Positions 32,086-42,294 of a DNA stretch of 64,000 bases are shown in pieces. A program made the position numbers and the translations under genes. The stretch spans positions 62,001 to 126,000 of the forward strand of contig NZ_AOMB01000003.1 in assembly GCF_000336675.1 (NCBI RefSeq). The letters run 5' to 3'. The DNA comes from Halococcus hamelinensis 100A6 (GTDB taxonomy: Archaea > Halobacteriota > Halobacteria > Halobacteriales > Halococcaceae). Each line of letters opens with the position of its first letter. Within the stretch, counting starts at the first letter, position 1. The notes beneath the pieces were generated by a model. That model made no database searches. It was not told the origin of the DNA and saw only the letters and a list, made by a program, of their open reading frames with translations.

Positions 32086-33384
32086 ATGTCATCAGAAACT
32101 CCCCAATCGGCAATAAAATCGACCGTCTCGCCACCCGAACAGAGTAATGAATCGGCCATTGAAACCGCTCGTCAGCAGTTAGAGCAGGCGGCTGCACATA
32201 TCGACCTTAACCAAGGGATCGCTGAGCGACTAAAGCACCCTCGCCACGTCCACCGGGTGTCTCTTCCACTCGAACGTGATAATGGAGAACTCGAAGTACT
32301 GACCGGATATCGTGTCCAGCATGACAGTGTGCGCGGTCCGTACAAAGGGGGCCTCCGCTATCATCCTGAAGTTAGTGAGGCAGAATGTACTGGCCTAGCG
32401 ATGTGGATGACGTGGAAGACTGCGGTTATGGATCTTCCATTCGGCGGCGCGAAGGGCGGTGTCGTTGTCAATCCAAAGTCCCTGAGCGAAGGAGAAAAAG
32501 AGCGGCTCACTCGTCGATTAGCGCAGGAGCTCCGGGAGAGCATCGGTCCCTTGCAAGACATTCCAGCACCAGATATGGGAACTGATGCTCAGACGATGGG
32601 CTGGCTCATGGATGCGTATAGTATGCAACAGGGGGAAACCTCACCTGGTGTCGTCACCGGCAAGCCACCAGTTATCGGCGGAAGCTATGGACGCGAGGAA
32701 GCACCTGGTCGGAGTGTTGCAATTATCACGCGAGAGGTTTGTGATTACTACAATCATCCTTTAGAAGGAGCGACAGTCGCTGTGCAGGGGTTTGGAAGTG
32801 TGGGTGCAAACGCTGCTCGATTACTCGATAGTTGGGGAGCGACCGTCATCGCGGTAAGCGACGTCAATGGTGTTGCATATGACGGTGATGGGATCGACGT
32901 TCAAAGAATCCCTTCGCATGATGAAGAGCCGGAATCAGTCACAAAATATGCGAACGAGGTTCTATCTGCAGCGAAATTATTCGAAATCGATGTAGATGTT
33001 CTCATTCCCGCTGCAGTTGGGAACGTCATCACTCAAGATAACGCGGATACGCTCCAAGCAGACATTATCGTAGAAGGGGCAAACGGCCCCACAACCTCCA
33101 TAGGAGACGAAATTCTTAGAGAGCGCAATATCCCTGTCATCCCAGACATTCTCGCAAATGCTGGGGGTGTGACTGTCAGCTACTTCGAATGGCTACAGGA
33201 TATCAATCGTCGACCATGGTCGCTTGAGGAGGTCAATAACGAACTAGAAAAGGAGATGTTGACCGCATGGAACGAAGTCAGAACGGAAGTTGAAAAGAGG
33301 AATGTATCGTGGCGTGATGCTGCATACATCGTTGCTCTTTCTCGTCTGGCAGAAGCCCACGAAGCCCGTGGTCTCTGGCCGTAA
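32086..33384 (+). CDS. gdhB: Glutamate dehydrogenase (Glu/Leu/Phe/Val family)
   Basis: A 432-residue enzyme interconverting glutamate and 2-oxoglutarate plus ammonium. The substrate lysine region [11 protein letters not shown] and catalytic [13 protein letters not shown] lie near residues 80-125; the Rossmann nucleotide-binding motif [12 protein letters not shown] is near 230. Closing [15 protein letters not shown] is family-conserved. A strong GGAGGAG ribosome site at 32074-32080 sits 5 nt before the ATG. The operon partner is the rubrerythrin-like gene. Confidence 0.93.
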   Translation: MSSETPQSAIKSTVSPPEQSNESAIETARQQLEQAAAHIDLNQGIAERLKHPRHVHRVSLPLERDNGELEVLTGYRVQHDSVRGPYKGGLRYHPEVSEAECTGLAMWMTWKTAVMDLPFGGAKGGVVVNPKSLSEGEKERLTRRLAQELRESIGPLQDIPAPDMGTDAQTMGWLMDAYSMQQGETSPGVVTGKPPVIGGSYGREEAPGRSVAIITREVCDYYNHPLEGATVAVQGFGSVGANAARLLDSWGATVIAVSDVNGVAYDGDGIDVQRIPSHDEEPESVTKYANEVLSAAKLFEIDVDVLIPAAVGNVITQDNADTLQADIIVEGANGPTTSIGDEILRERNIPVIPDILANAGGVTVSYFEWLQDINRRPWSLEEVNNELEKEMLTAWNEVRTEVEKRNVSWRDAAYIVALSRLAEAHEARGLWP

Positions 33385-33442
33385 TATGCGATCGGTGCTC
33401 GCGAGATTCGCTTCTTCGGCTTTTGGCTAAGCAACTTCTGTC

Positions 33443-34621
33443 TCAGAAGCCGAGATCAAGCATCCGATTGCCGGCAAGTAACAGGCAAATCACCAGGAGA
33501 AACACGAGAAATGTCCCAAAAGCGACTCCCCAACCAGCAGCATCCGCGATCGTTCCTATGACGACGCTCCCAGTTGCACTCATCATCATATAGGTCGTCC
33601 GCACGAGACCGAATCCAGCACCTCGCTCGGCACTCGAAAGGTTATCTACAAAACGCGGGAGGAGTGCTGCACCCCATCCCATCGAGACGCCAACGAGAAT
33701 GATTCCAACGAGCAGAACTAGTAACTTCGATCCAATAAGGAGCAGTCCGAATCCCCCGATCCCGAGAACTGCACACAGCCCCCCAATCTCTTCACGACCG
33801 TATCGATCCGATAGCGATCCAATTCCGGGTTGTGTGAGTCCCTGTATTACGAAGTATGTCGAAAACAGCGTACTAGCGAACGTTACCGAGTACCCATGAT
33901 ACGCGATCAGAAACGTCGGAAGAAACGATGCTGTCGCCTGCCAAATAAACTCGAATAAAAACGCCAGCAGAGCAGTGAACGCAATTTTTCGCCGGGAGAG
34001 CAACTCGATGACCGGTTTGAGCGCGAACCGATCACCCATTGGCTGTGTGGGCCGTGCGGGTTCTGTTGGGCGTACTTTCCACTGAAAGAGAATGAATACT
34101 GGTAAGGCGGCCACAGCTCCGAGGGCGATTGCAGCCCGCCAGCCAAGCCACTGACTCACAGCTGCCGCTGCGATTGGAGCTATCAACCCAGCGAGTGGTG
34201 CACCGGAATTGTGGAGACCGATCGCAGTGCCGATGTTGTTCAGTTTCCGGGTAAGGAGTGTCGTTGCAACGCTATAGTGCAGCCCTGCAACACCGCCTAA
34301 AAGGAGTGTAAGGGCGATGAAAATAGGCATCGATGGCGAGAGTGCAAGCAGGCCACTGACGACTGTTGTGAGTCCAACTGCGGCGAGGATGATACGTCGC
34401 TCGCCGTATCGGTCAGCGAGAACACCGCTCGGAAACTGCACAAACGCGTACGCCATCCAGAGACCAGTCAGAGCCAGTCCAAGGATACCGCTTGAGGAAT
34501 CGAATGTATCGACGATTTCCGGCACTACTGGACTGATGACCAATCGAGCGACCATTGTCGCGAAAAACGCCAGCGTACAGAGTACAACGAGAGTAACTCG
34601 ATAGTCCCATACTCGCTTCAC
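33443..34621 (-). CDS. MFS transporter
   Basis: A 392-residue major-facilitator protein with about 12 TM helices. Motif A appears after TM2 as GVLADRYGERRII and its repeat in the second half as GSLSDRYGREEIG. The start MKRVWDYRVTLV is basic. No substrate can be read from the sequence; the closest visual resemblance is to drug or small-anion exporters. Convergent with gdhB (58 bp between stops) and not in an operon. Confidence 0.85.
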   Translation of the reverse strand: MKRVWDYRVTLVVLCTLAFFATMVARLVISPVVPEIVDTFDSSSGILGLALTGLWMAYAFVQFPSGVLADRYGERRIILAAVGLTTVVSGLLALSPSMPIFIALTLLLGGVAGLHYSVATTLLTRKLNNIGTAIGLHNSGAPLAGLIAPIAAAAVSQWLGWRAAIALGAVAALPVFILFQWKVRPTEPARPTQPMGDRFALKPVIELLSRRKIAFTALLAFLFEFIWQATASFLPTFLIAYHGYSVTFASTLFSTYFVIQGLTQPGIGSLSDRYGREEIGGLCAVLGIGGFGLLLIGSKLLVLLVGIILVGVSMGWGAALLPRFVDNLSSAERGAGFGLVRTTYMMMSATGSVVIGTIADAAGWGVAFGTFLVFLLVICLLLAGNRMLDLGF

Positions 34622-35284
34622 TATCTGCGTTATCCCCTTGAGATGGGAAAACGTGCTGACTTACCGCAGCATTTATCAAAATTTTTATGCTCATATGCTT
34701 TAGTCGAGTGCATTAGATTTCTTGATTGATGTGATTGGTATTGTATTAGTTATTACTTCGGTATCCAAACGTCAATTCATCCTGAGTGCAGTGTCTCTGA
34801 ACACTTGTTCCGCAAATTCAGAAATCCCATATTTCCTGCCAGCAGCCATTAGGCCACTAACAGGGTGGTACTACACCTCTTCCTAATCACTGATTGGGTC
34901 CGTGCAACTACTGGTGAGTCACCGATATGGGCTTGAACAGTTCTATCGCGAAATCATATCCTCCTAAACGCTGTGTGTGCCTTCGTTTACTGTGAGATTA
35001 TCACAAGACCCGAGATAAGTCTGCAACTCCCAGAACACATTCTGATGTATCCCCCAGTCTTAGAAGTGGAGACTAATGCTCTCAATGCACAGAATAGCTG
35101 GTGACTTCTCTCCGAATACAGATTCTGTCGATTCTCAAATTCTGTCACCCCTGTCAGTAATCACTAGTTTACTAATGGAGGGAATGAGAAATGGGCAAAC
35201 GAGTGATCGCGTGTGAGACTTAGTTAGTAAACGTACTGATTTGGCTTTGTCGCTGCCGCTGCATACCGAATAATGTCTGAATCC
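34622..35284. other. AT-richer gene-free interval
   Basis: About 660 bp with no convincing gene. A minus-strand stretch encodes MAAGRKYGISEFAEQVFRDT near 34850-34780, which reads like a protein fragment but belongs to no family I recognise. No tRNA or clear repeat was found. Confidence 0.4.
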
Positions 35285-36040
35285 TTATTGGACTGTGAGT
35301 CCTCCATCAATAGTCAGCGGATGTCCCATCACGAACGAGGAGTCATCCGAACAGAGCCAAACGACCGCTTGGGCAATTTCCTCAGGGGTACCTAACCGAC
35401 CAGCAGGTACACCCGCTGTTATTTGTTCCATCATTTCGGGGTCAGCCTCGCCAGCCCGCTGTACCATCGGGGTATCAATAACGCCCGGACAGACAGCATT
35501 GATTCGGATATTTTCATCCGCGTAGTCTAATGTAGCCTTTCGCGTTAATCCAATAACGCCGTGCTTGCTGGCGACGTAGGGTGATCCGCCGCTACCGGTC
35601 AGCCCGGAAATGGAAGCGGTGTTGACAATGCTTCCCTTCCCTTGCTTGAGCATCTCCGGTATCTCGCGCTTCATACATCGCCAGACGCCTTTCAGGTTGA
35701 CACCAATTACCTGATCCCAGTTCTCCTCAGAGTGTTCAGCCAGCAGAACGCTATCGCCTTCGACCCCAGCATTGTTGTGAGCAAAATCGAGTCGCCCATA
35801 TTGGTCAATGGCTTCTTGCACCATCTGGTCGACATCTTCCTGCTCAGTAACATCTGTTCGAATGAATGTTGCCTTTCCCTCTTTTTCTTGAATCATCTCA
35901 ACGGTTTCATTTCCACCGTCTTCGAAGATGTCGGCGACGACCACGCTAGCCCCCTCTTCAGCAAAGCGCAGTGCTGATTGCCGTCCGATTCCCGACCCCG
36001 CTCCGGTCACGACCGCTACTCCCTCCTTTACTCCTTTCAT
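35285..36040 (-). CDS. Short-chain dehydrogenase/reductase (SDR), copy 1
   Basis: A 251-residue classical SDR. The cofactor motif VTGAGSGIGRQSA lies at residues 12-24, followed by VVVADIFEDG where Asp suggests an NAD(H) preference. HNNAGVEG, the catalytic Ser in SISGLTGSGG, and YVASKHGVIGLT (YxxxK) are intact, as is the C-terminal LTIDGGLTVQ. Substrate unknown; glucose/alcohol dehydrogenase-like. It is paralogous to 53374-54120. Confidence 0.9.
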   Translation of the reverse strand: MKGVKEGVAVVTGAGSGIGRQSALRFAEEGASVVVADIFEDGGNETVEMIQEKEGKATFIRTDVTEQEDVDQMVQEAIDQYGRLDFAHNNAGVEGDSVLLAEHSEENWDQVIGVNLKGVWRCMKREIPEMLKQGKGSIVNTASISGLTGSGGSPYVASKHGVIGLTRKATLDYADENIRINAVCPGVIDTPMVQRAGEADPEMMEQITAGVPAGRLGTPEEIAQAVVWLCSDDSSFVMGHPLTIDGGLTVQ

Positions 36041-36404
36041 GGATTTTGGTTCCTATCCCATATGTATGAGACAACATAACAATTGGCGTGAACCGTATAG
36101 AAGGTTTCGTCTATCATAGACGTCCTGAGTAGCCGTTCTCAACAATGTGGTAGAGCGTTCTTAGGGAATCGAAAAGTAAGGTATCAGAGCACCCTCTGGA
36201 CATCGATATAAGGGGTTAGCGACCGTGTACTTCGCGTTCCCTGTGAGGGGGCTATGTTAGCAATTCTTCCTCGTTGCCTTGATATCGAACACTTTGTAGC
36301 AAGTGACGTGTAATCCACTAATATCGTTCTCACTATGGAATGATAGCACTCCATTAGGACAAAACTGTCCTACTTAATCGGAGATAGCACTCGCCGATAG
36401 AGTT
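36041..36404. other. Gene-free interval
   Basis: About 360 bp upstream of the SDR and downstream of the next minus-strand gene. Open frames are short and without family-like sequence. It should hold the SDR promoter but no box can be assigned with confidence. Confidence 0.35.
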
Positions 36405-36821
36405 CTACAACTCTTTGAGTAGCACACGGAGGGCAATGGCGACCGTTTCAAAACTGGCGAGATCAAGTCCATCAGTCGTAAGAATGATGCCCTGGTCGCC
36501 AACGATGACGCGGCTGATGAATCCCTCGGAGAACACGCGAATAGTGAATTCGTACGTGCCGATATCAGGTTCGCTGTCCGGGTCCGTTTCAAGCCCTCTA
36601 TACGTCTCCTTGGAATCAAACCCGAGACGTTCGTTATCGACAAATGATCGTTTCGCCTTGCGTGCCTGCTCTCTATCGTTCTCGTAGAGGTCGCTCCGGA
36701 GATAGAGCATCTCGAAGTCAGTAGGCGTGAAATGGATTACACTTCGGAGTGAATCACCGATACCAGTTCGACAAATGCTAACAACACCCTCCACAAATTC
36801 ATTTGACAACTCCTCTTTCAT
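36405..36821 (-). CDS. Haloarchaeal conserved small protein (related to 38630-39046)
   Basis: A 138-residue protein from the ATG at 36821: MKEELSNEFVEGVVSICRTG, then GDSLRSVIHFTPTDFEMLYL and a C-terminal ISRVIVGDQGIILTTDGLDL. This layout (GD.LRSV..F....FE..Y.R.D) recurs in the gene at 38630 and in many haloarchaeal hypothetical proteins. Upstream ATG 36893 adds 24 residues that do not look like the family. Function unknown; soluble and possibly a stress or signalling accessory. Confidence 0.72.
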   Translation of the reverse strand: MKEELSNEFVEGVVSICRTGIGDSLRSVIHFTPTDFEMLYLRSDLYENDREQARKAKRSFVDNERLGFDSKETYRGLETDPDSEPDIGTYEFTIRVFSEGFISRVIVGDQGIILTTDGLDLASFETVAIALRVLLKEL

Positions 36822-36959
36822 GTCAATGAAATGGTTGGCTCTGATAATAACTCTATCGCCAGGACGCGAAATACGTATCCAGAACTTACCCAACCGAACA
36901 AGGTAGAGATATTCAAATTTATCTGTTAGATCAATCGTCGAATGAAAGATGTGATCCCC

Positions 36960-37898
36960 TCAAAACAGGAAATCGACAACCCAATTTACAGCATTCAAAA
37001 CGACGAGAATGCCGCCCTCTACTCGGGAGAGTTCGTTCCGAGTTCTGAACAAGAAACTCACAATGAGGACGATCCCAAGTAACCACCACATACTTTCAAT
37101 CGCAGTAGATGCAACGGAAAGTGGTCGAATAACAGAAGCCAACCCTAGCACACCTAAGAAATTGAAGACACAACTACCAACAAGATTTCCTGCCGACATC
37201 CCGGCTCTCCCGTGTCGAATTGCAACGACTGAGGTAGCGAACTCCGGCATTGACGTGCCAGCAGCAACGATCGTTACACCGATTACCCATTCGGAAACCC
37301 CGACATCCCGCGCAAGGTTTACTGCCGCGAGAACGAGCAAGTGGGCTCCAAGAACTACGACTGCGATCCCGACGATCAGTCGAATAACATCGAACCAATT
37401 GAATGAAGTCGTAGGTGTTTCCTCGACTGCGATATATTCGCTGTCGCTTCGAACTAATACGACAATATATCCGCCCAAAAATGCGAGCAACACGCTCCCT
37501 TCGAGACGAGAGACCTGTAGGTCCCACAATAGTACAAAAACCAACACAGTTGCTCCGAAGAGCACGGTATTATCACGTCGCAGAAGATCCCTCGAAATCG
37601 GAAGTGCGCGCATGAGGGCTGCTCCACCAAGAACGAAACCGAGATTGAGAATGTTGGAGCCGACGACGTTGCCGACGGAAATATCTGCCTTCCCGACGAG
37701 CGCGGCGTCGAGCGTCACGGCAAATTCGGGGGCGGACGTTCCGAAAGCGACGATCGTGAGCCCCACGATGAGTTCTGAGACACGGAATCGCCGAGCGATC
37801 CGACTTGCTCCGTTGACGAACTGTGATGCACCGACCCATAGTCCGAAGGCACCGATGGCGAGAAGTATGAGATCGACAATCGTTTCCGGGACGGTCAT
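36960..37898 (-). CDS. CaCA-family cation (calcium/sodium) antiporter
   Basis: A 312-residue YrbG-like exchanger from the ATG at 37898 (37922 also possible). Two homologous halves of about five TM helices each carry the alpha-repeats: VGLTIVAFGTSAPEFAV near residue 45 and GVTIVAAGTSMPEFATS near 210, with the ion-binding Glu/Thr/Ser residues kept. NVVGSNILNLGFVLG and NLVGSCVFNFLGVLG follow each. The inter-half linker is short and acidic (DSEYIAVEE). It exports calcium or sodium across the cytoplasmic membrane. Confidence 0.92.
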   Translation of the reverse strand: MTVPETIVDLILLAIGAFGLWVGASQFVNGASRIARRFRVSELIVGLTIVAFGTSAPEFAVTLDAALVGKADISVGNVVGSNILNLGFVLGGAALMRALPISRDLLRRDNTVLFGATVLVFVLLWDLQVSRLEGSVLLAFLGGYIVVLVRSDSEYIAVEETPTTSFNWFDVIRLIVGIAVVVLGAHLLVLAAVNLARDVGVSEWVIGVTIVAAGTSMPEFATSVVAIRHGRAGMSAGNLVGSCVFNFLGVLGLASVIRPLSVASTAIESMWWLLGIVLIVSFLFRTRNELSRVEGGILVVLNAVNWVVDFLF

Positions 37899-38052
37899 GA
37901 GCGTCGACAAGACGAGCCACATCCCCAGGAGAGTCGGACGTGCTTCCGGACTACGGGCAGTGACAGCGCTGTGCTAGTCCGTCGCGAAAGGGGCGAAGGT
38001 AGTACGTGTTTTGGCTTCCGGACCGGATACTCGAATCGATGGGTTCGGCTCA

Positions 38053-38538
38053 TTATTCACCACGGAGATTCTGCGAGACGAACTCGGAGAACAGTTGGGT
38101 TACGTCGCTGCGGACCAACTCTTCACTGACGACAGCGAGACCGATAGCACCGATTTCTACGGCGATGCGCGTGAGGTCATCACTGTCGTTGGCGAAAATG
38201 GTAACGACCACGTTTCGCTCGCCGGTTGCGAGCTCGCGCACACCGATGACGCCGGAAACATCCAGCGCTTGATCGCTCAACATAGCGCGGTCGGTGATCG
38301 GTGCGGTACAGACGATTCGGACGTGTAGCTGGTAGCCCACCTGTTCGTAATCGACTGCGGCGCGGTACGCCATGATGATGTCTTGGCGTTCTAGCCGTTG
38401 GATACACTTTCGAACCGTACTCGGCGATGGCGACGACGACACCCGTTCGGCGATGTCACTTGAGGAGGTTCCTCGTGCATCGTGTTGTAGCTCGTGGAGG
38501 ATTTGACGGTCCAATTCATCTATTCCCTGCAGAGTCAT
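38053..38538 (-). CDS. Lrp/AsnC-family transcriptional regulator
   Basis: A 161-residue regulator. HTH at residues about 8-60 (DELDRQILHELQHDARGTSS, SPSPSTVRKCIQRLE), then an AsnC-type effector domain (VGVRELATGERNVVVTIFAN). The start follows the typical LDRQILHEL spacing. It is the last gene downstream of the Mrp antiporter operon, 91 bp after the small protein gene, and could regulate it, which is inference. Confidence 0.86.
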   Translation of the reverse strand: MTLQGIDELDRQILHELQHDARGTSSSDIAERVSSSPSPSTVRKCIQRLERQDIIMAYRAAVDYEQVGYQLHVRIVCTAPITDRAMLSDQALDVSGVIGVRELATGERNVVVTIFANDSDDLTRIAVEIGAIGLAVVSEELVRSDVTQLFSEFVSQNLRGE

Positions 38539-38629
38539 GTGATCTCCTCAGCGATGGTTCGTGGACCGATGACGGTATAAGTATCCGACCGGCATCGTTC
38601 ACTCATTCCGAGCCCCGATCCCCCGTCGG

Positions 38630-39046
38630 TCACGGTCCTTCTTCCTCGGGAAACAACGCGTTGAGACAGTCGTCGGTGAACGTCGGCAACGTGATCATGT
38701 TTCCAGCCTTGATCTTGATGATCACGCCCGTAATGTCGGAGAGATACAGGTGAACGGCGGTCGCCCGCTCGTGTTCGATGACGAGCGTCCGCGCCGGCCC
38801 GAGGTGTGCGTACACTTCCTCGACGTACGGTCGGCGGAACAGGGCGATCGAGCGGTGGACGACGACGTCGAACTCGTGGCCCGACAGTTCGGTCTTGAGG
38901 TCCGGGCGGATGTACCGCATCGCGTAGTCGTAGCTCGTCGCATTGAACGAGGCCACCCACCGGAGGTCGTCGTCGAATCGGCCTTCGAGGTAGTTGGTGA
39001 GGCTGTCGTAGTCCGGGTTCGTGTTGCTGTTGTTCGTGGTTGTCAT
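38630..39046 (-). CDS. Haloarchaeal conserved small protein at the end of the Mrp operon
   Basis: A 138-residue soluble protein with a polar start (TTTNNSNTNPDYDSL) and the family layout DDLRWVASFNATSYDYAMRY, then HLGPARTLVIEHERATAVHL and GVIIKIKAGNMITL. It is related in pattern to 36405-36821. It starts 24 bp after the last antiporter gene, so it is probably in the same transcript. Function unknown. Confidence 0.75.
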   Translation of the reverse strand: MTTTNNSNTNPDYDSLTNYLEGRFDDDLRWVASFNATSYDYAMRYIRPDLKTELSGHEFDVVVHRSIALFRRPYVEEVYAHLGPARTLVIEHERATAVHLYLSDITGVIIKIKAGNMITLPTFTDDCLNALFPEEEGP

Positions 39047-39070
39047 GGTGTTGTTACCTTGGTTGATCGA

Positions 39071-40750
39071 TCACGCGAGCGCGGCGACGAGGAGCGCAAC
39101 GGCCGTCGTCGTGATCAGCGCGAGCAGCGCCGTGTGAAGCGTCGTTTCGGCGATCTCCGGATCGCGTCCGGCGAGCGACCCGAGACGGCCGGTCAGTTCT
39201 TCGCCCGCAACCGTCGCTGCCGAACCAACACGGACGGCGAGCGCCGCAGTCGACGTCGTGGCTGCCGCAGCGACCGGATGTAACACCCGGTCGACGTCGA
39301 CCGGCTGGATGCGAGCGAGCCGGGTGCGGAACAGTGCGAATGCGCCGACGCCGGCCGCCGCCACAACGAGCGCTTTTGCGAGTTCGCTCGCAGCGTAGGG
39401 CTCGAACCCGTCCGCGTCGCCGGCAAACAGGCCGAGAAACACCTCGGGGAGTATACCGAACAGTATCGAGGGGAGCGCAATGACGACGAGCACGGTCGAG
39501 AGCGTTATTCGACTCGGCGCAACCGACAGCGGTTCGGGAGCACGGCGCACGAATGCGTAGTAGCCGAACTTGGCAAACGAGAGTGCCGTCCCGACACTCC
39601 CGAGAACGAGTACCCACCAGAGGAGATCCGCACCGGCGTTCTCGACGGCCTTCATCACGAGACCCTTGCTGACGAATCCTGAGAACCCGGGTACCCCTGT
39701 GATGGCGAGCGCGGCGATCAAGAACGTCCCGAAAACGACGGGCATCTCCCAGGCCAGCCCTCCGAGTCGTTTGAGCGACGTCTCGCCGGTTCGGACGATG
39801 ATCGCCCCGGCCACCATGAACAGCAGTCCCTTGTAGAGGACGTTTGCCGTCAGGTGGGCGAACGCGCCGGCGAGTCCGGCGGCCGTTCCGATATCGAGGG
39901 CGACGATCATGTACCCGAGCTGTGAGATGATGTGATACGAGAGCAGGCGGCGCATATCCGTCTGGAGTATCGCCTGTGTGACGCCGTAGAATACCATCAC
40001 AGCGCCCAGCCACGCGACGACCGCGTTGCCGTCGAGAGCGAGTCGGGCGAGGGCATAGACGGCGACCTTCGTAGTGAAGCCAGCCAACACGACGGTCGTG
40101 GTGACGTGTGGTCTGGAGTATGTCTCGGGCAGCCACGCATGGAGACCGATGAATCCGAGATTGACGCCGACGCCCGCGAGCGCCAGCACCGTCGGGAGTC
40201 CCTCCGTGAAGCCGCCGTCATCGACGAACGTCCCCGCCGTAGCGTAGTGAAGTGCAATGGCCCCAACGAGAAACGCGCCGCCGACAAGGTGGTAGATCGC
40301 GTAGCGGAACGCCGGTCGGACGGCGTCGCCGCCGTGGTGCCAGAGGAGTATCGTCGCCGACACAGCGAGTAGTTCCCACGCAACGAGCAGCGTCAGCCAG
40401 TCTCCCGCGAGCACCACGGCGACGCCTGCACTCATGTACACCAATGAGTAGGCGCTCTGACGGACGTCAGCTTCGGTCGCGTACCCGTAGAGAACGTTCA
40501 GCGCAGCGACGAACCCGAAGAGTGCGGCGACCGGACGCGAGAGGCCGTCGATGCGGACTGGGACTTGCTCGAAACCTAGGGGAGCGATCGTCGGTCCCGC
40601 TCCGGTCGGCGCGGCTAGTATCCACGGCACCGTCAGTGCGGCGAGTGCGACTGCGACCACCGTGCCGACACGGCGCGACGCCAGCAGGACGACTACGGCT
40701 CCGAGGAGGTACGCCACCCATGGCGGGACGAGCACCAGCACGTCGTTCAT
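39071..40750 (-). CDS. Mrp antiporter subunit D-type (D3)
   Basis: A 559-residue NuoL/M/N-like proton/sodium translocating subunit with about 14 TM helices. The key TM5 Glu is in LLVAWELLAVSATILLW and the TM7 Lys in VLAGFTTKVAVYALARL; LLSYHIISQLGYMIVALDIG follows. The C-terminal 80 residues form an extra helical, soluble-looking extension. The ATG at 40750 overlaps the preceding stop (ATGA). It is the third D-like gene of the operon. Confidence 0.9.
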   Translation of the reverse strand: MNDVLVLVPPWVAYLLGAVVVLLASRRVGTVVAVALAALTVPWILAAPTGAGPTIAPLGFEQVPVRIDGLSRPVAALFGFVAALNVLYGYATEADVRQSAYSLVYMSAGVAVVLAGDWLTLLVAWELLAVSATILLWHHGGDAVRPAFRYAIYHLVGGAFLVGAIALHYATAGTFVDDGGFTEGLPTVLALAGVGVNLGFIGLHAWLPETYSRPHVTTTVVLAGFTTKVAVYALARLALDGNAVVAWLGAVMVFYGVTQAILQTDMRRLLSYHIISQLGYMIVALDIGTAAGLAGAFAHLTANVLYKGLLFMVAGAIIVRTGETSLKRLGGLAWEMPVVFGTFLIAALAITGVPGFSGFVSKGLVMKAVENAGADLLWWVLVLGSVGTALSFAKFGYYAFVRRAPEPLSVAPSRITLSTVLVVIALPSILFGILPEVFLGLFAGDADGFEPYAASELAKALVVAAAGVGAFALFRTRLARIQPVDVDRVLHPVAAAATTSTAALAVRVGSAATVAGEELTGRLGSLAGRDPEIAETTLHTALLALITTTAVALLVAALA

Positions 40751-42294
40751 CCGAACACCTCCACAACGACGGTCTCCGCGAGCTCCCAAAACGGGAAGAG
40801 CGTCGGTGCGATGCCGAGCGCAACGGCAACGCCTACGGTACTCAGAACGGGCACGAGCAGGAGTGGGGACGCTTCCCTACCGGGGGGAGGATGCTTCCAC
40901 GCTGTGCGGTTGACGTAGCCAACGTCCGTTGTATGTGGTGGCGCGAACGCATGGCGGCTTTCGGGCGTGTCCGCTCCGGGTCGGCCGAAAAAGGCGAGAT
41001 AGATGATCGGCCAGAAGTAGAGCAGTTTCAATAGCCCGGCGAGGAGGTACGCCCCAACGAACACCGGGGACGGACCCCCTGCCGCCCCGAGGATGAGGTG
41101 GAACTTGCTGACGAAGCCGGCAACCAACGGGAAGCCGATGAGTCCGGCCGCGGCGACGGCGAACGCCGTCATCGTCGCTGGAAGGCGACGGCCGACGCCC
41201 GCGAGGTTGGAGACATATTTCTCGCCGGTTTCGACGGCGATGACGCCCGCGGCGAGAAAGAGAGTGATCTTCATGAAGGCGTGGGCGACGATATGCAGAA
41301 AGGCTCCGAACACCGAAAGAGGCGTTGCAAGCGCGAACCCGAGGGCGATGTACGAAAGCTGGCTCACCGTCGAGTAGGCCAGTCCGCGTTTCAGGTTGTC
41401 CTGTCGGAGGCCGATGACGCCCGCGATCACCATCGTGATCGCGGCGGCGACCGCGAGGGGAAGACCGACGCCGAGGTCCCACGTCATGTCCGGGCCAAAG
41501 ATATAGAGAGTAGTTCGACCGATCGCGAAGACGCCACTTTTCACGACGGCGACGGCGTGGAGCAATCCCGAGACAGGCGTCGGCGCGACCATCGCCGTCG
41601 GTAGCCAGCCGTGGAGTGGCATGACAGCAGCCTTGACGCCGAACCCGACGACGAGAAGGGCGAACGCGGCGCGCGTGAGCGTCGGGTCGGCGGTCGTGAG
41701 TGCGTCGATGCCGCCCGGAGCGAACCCGACCGAACCGGCAAGAACGCTCACGAGCACGGTTCCGCCGAGCGCGACGACACCACCGCCGAGCGTGTACGCC
41801 ACGTACGTACGTCCTGCGTCGCGTGCTTCGGGCGACCCGGTGTGGACGACCAGCGGATAGGTGGCAAGCGTCAGCAGTTCGTAGAACACGAACAGTGTGA
41901 GGAGATTCGCGGCGAAGGCGACGCCCATTGTCGCCGCGATGCTCGCCGCGAACGCCGCGAAGTACGTGGTCTGAGATCGCTCGTCTAATGCACGAACGTA
42001 GCCGATGCTATAGACACTTGTCACGAGCCACAGCGTCGCCGCGAGCAGCGCAAACAGAAGTCCGGCGGCGTCGGCCCGAAGCACGAACGCGACCCCCGCT
42101 ATCGATCCCAGCGGCATAACGTGGGTCACGGAGGACTGGATCAGCAGCCAGACGGTCACGAGTGTCGCCACCGCCGCCAGCAGCGTCCACGCCTCCCGCA
42201 GATTCGGCCGAGCCCGCGATACGGAGACGAATACGATCGCCAGCGCGGGTAGCGCGACCGGCGTAGCCGGCAGTACCGATACGACGTCGGTCAC
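40747..42294 (-). CDS. mnhD: Mrp antiporter subunit D-type (D2)
   Basis: A 515-residue NuoM/MnhD-like subunit with about 14 TM helices. TM5 Glu lies in FYELLTLATYPLVVHTG; HGWLPTAMVAPTPVSGLLHA and the TM7 Lys in AVVKSGVFAIGR are intact. A later SYSTVSQLSYIALGFALATP is typical. GTG at 42294 overlaps the preceding stop (GTGA); GTG at 42300 is an alternative. With the other D subunits it forms the ion-translocating core. Confidence 0.92.
   Translation of the reverse strand: MTDVVSVLPATPVALPALAIVFVSVSRARPNLREAWTLLAAVATLVTVWLLIQSSVTHVMPLGSIAGVAFVLRADAAGLLFALLAATLWLVTSVYSIGYVRALDERSQTTYFAAFAASIAATMGVAFAANLLTLFVFYELLTLATYPLVVHTGSPEARDAGRTYVAYTLGGGVVALGGTVLVSVLAGSVGFAPGGIDALTTADPTLTRAAFALLVVGFGVKAAVMPLHGWLPTAMVAPTPVSGLLHAVAVVKSGVFAIGRTTLYIFGPDMTWDLGVGLPLAVAAAITMVIAGVIGLRQDNLKRGLAYSTVSQLSYIALGFALATPLSVFGAFLHIVAHAFMKITLFLAAGVIAVETGEKYVSNLAGVGRRLPATMTAFAVAAAGLIGFPLVAGFVSKFHLILGAAGGPSPVFVGAYLLAGLLKLLYFWPIIYLAFFGRPGADTPESRHAFAPPHTTDVGYVNRTAWKHPPPGREASPLLLVPVLSTVGVAVALGIAPTLFPFWELAETVVVEVFG

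Noticed and set aside
36822-36893. 24-residue N-terminal extension of the 36405 gene
   Set aside because: Sequence is unlike the family start and the inner ATG matches it.
38750-39283. 177-codon plus-strand frame across the 38630 gene
   Set aside because: Arginine/valine-rich shadow of two minus-strand genes.
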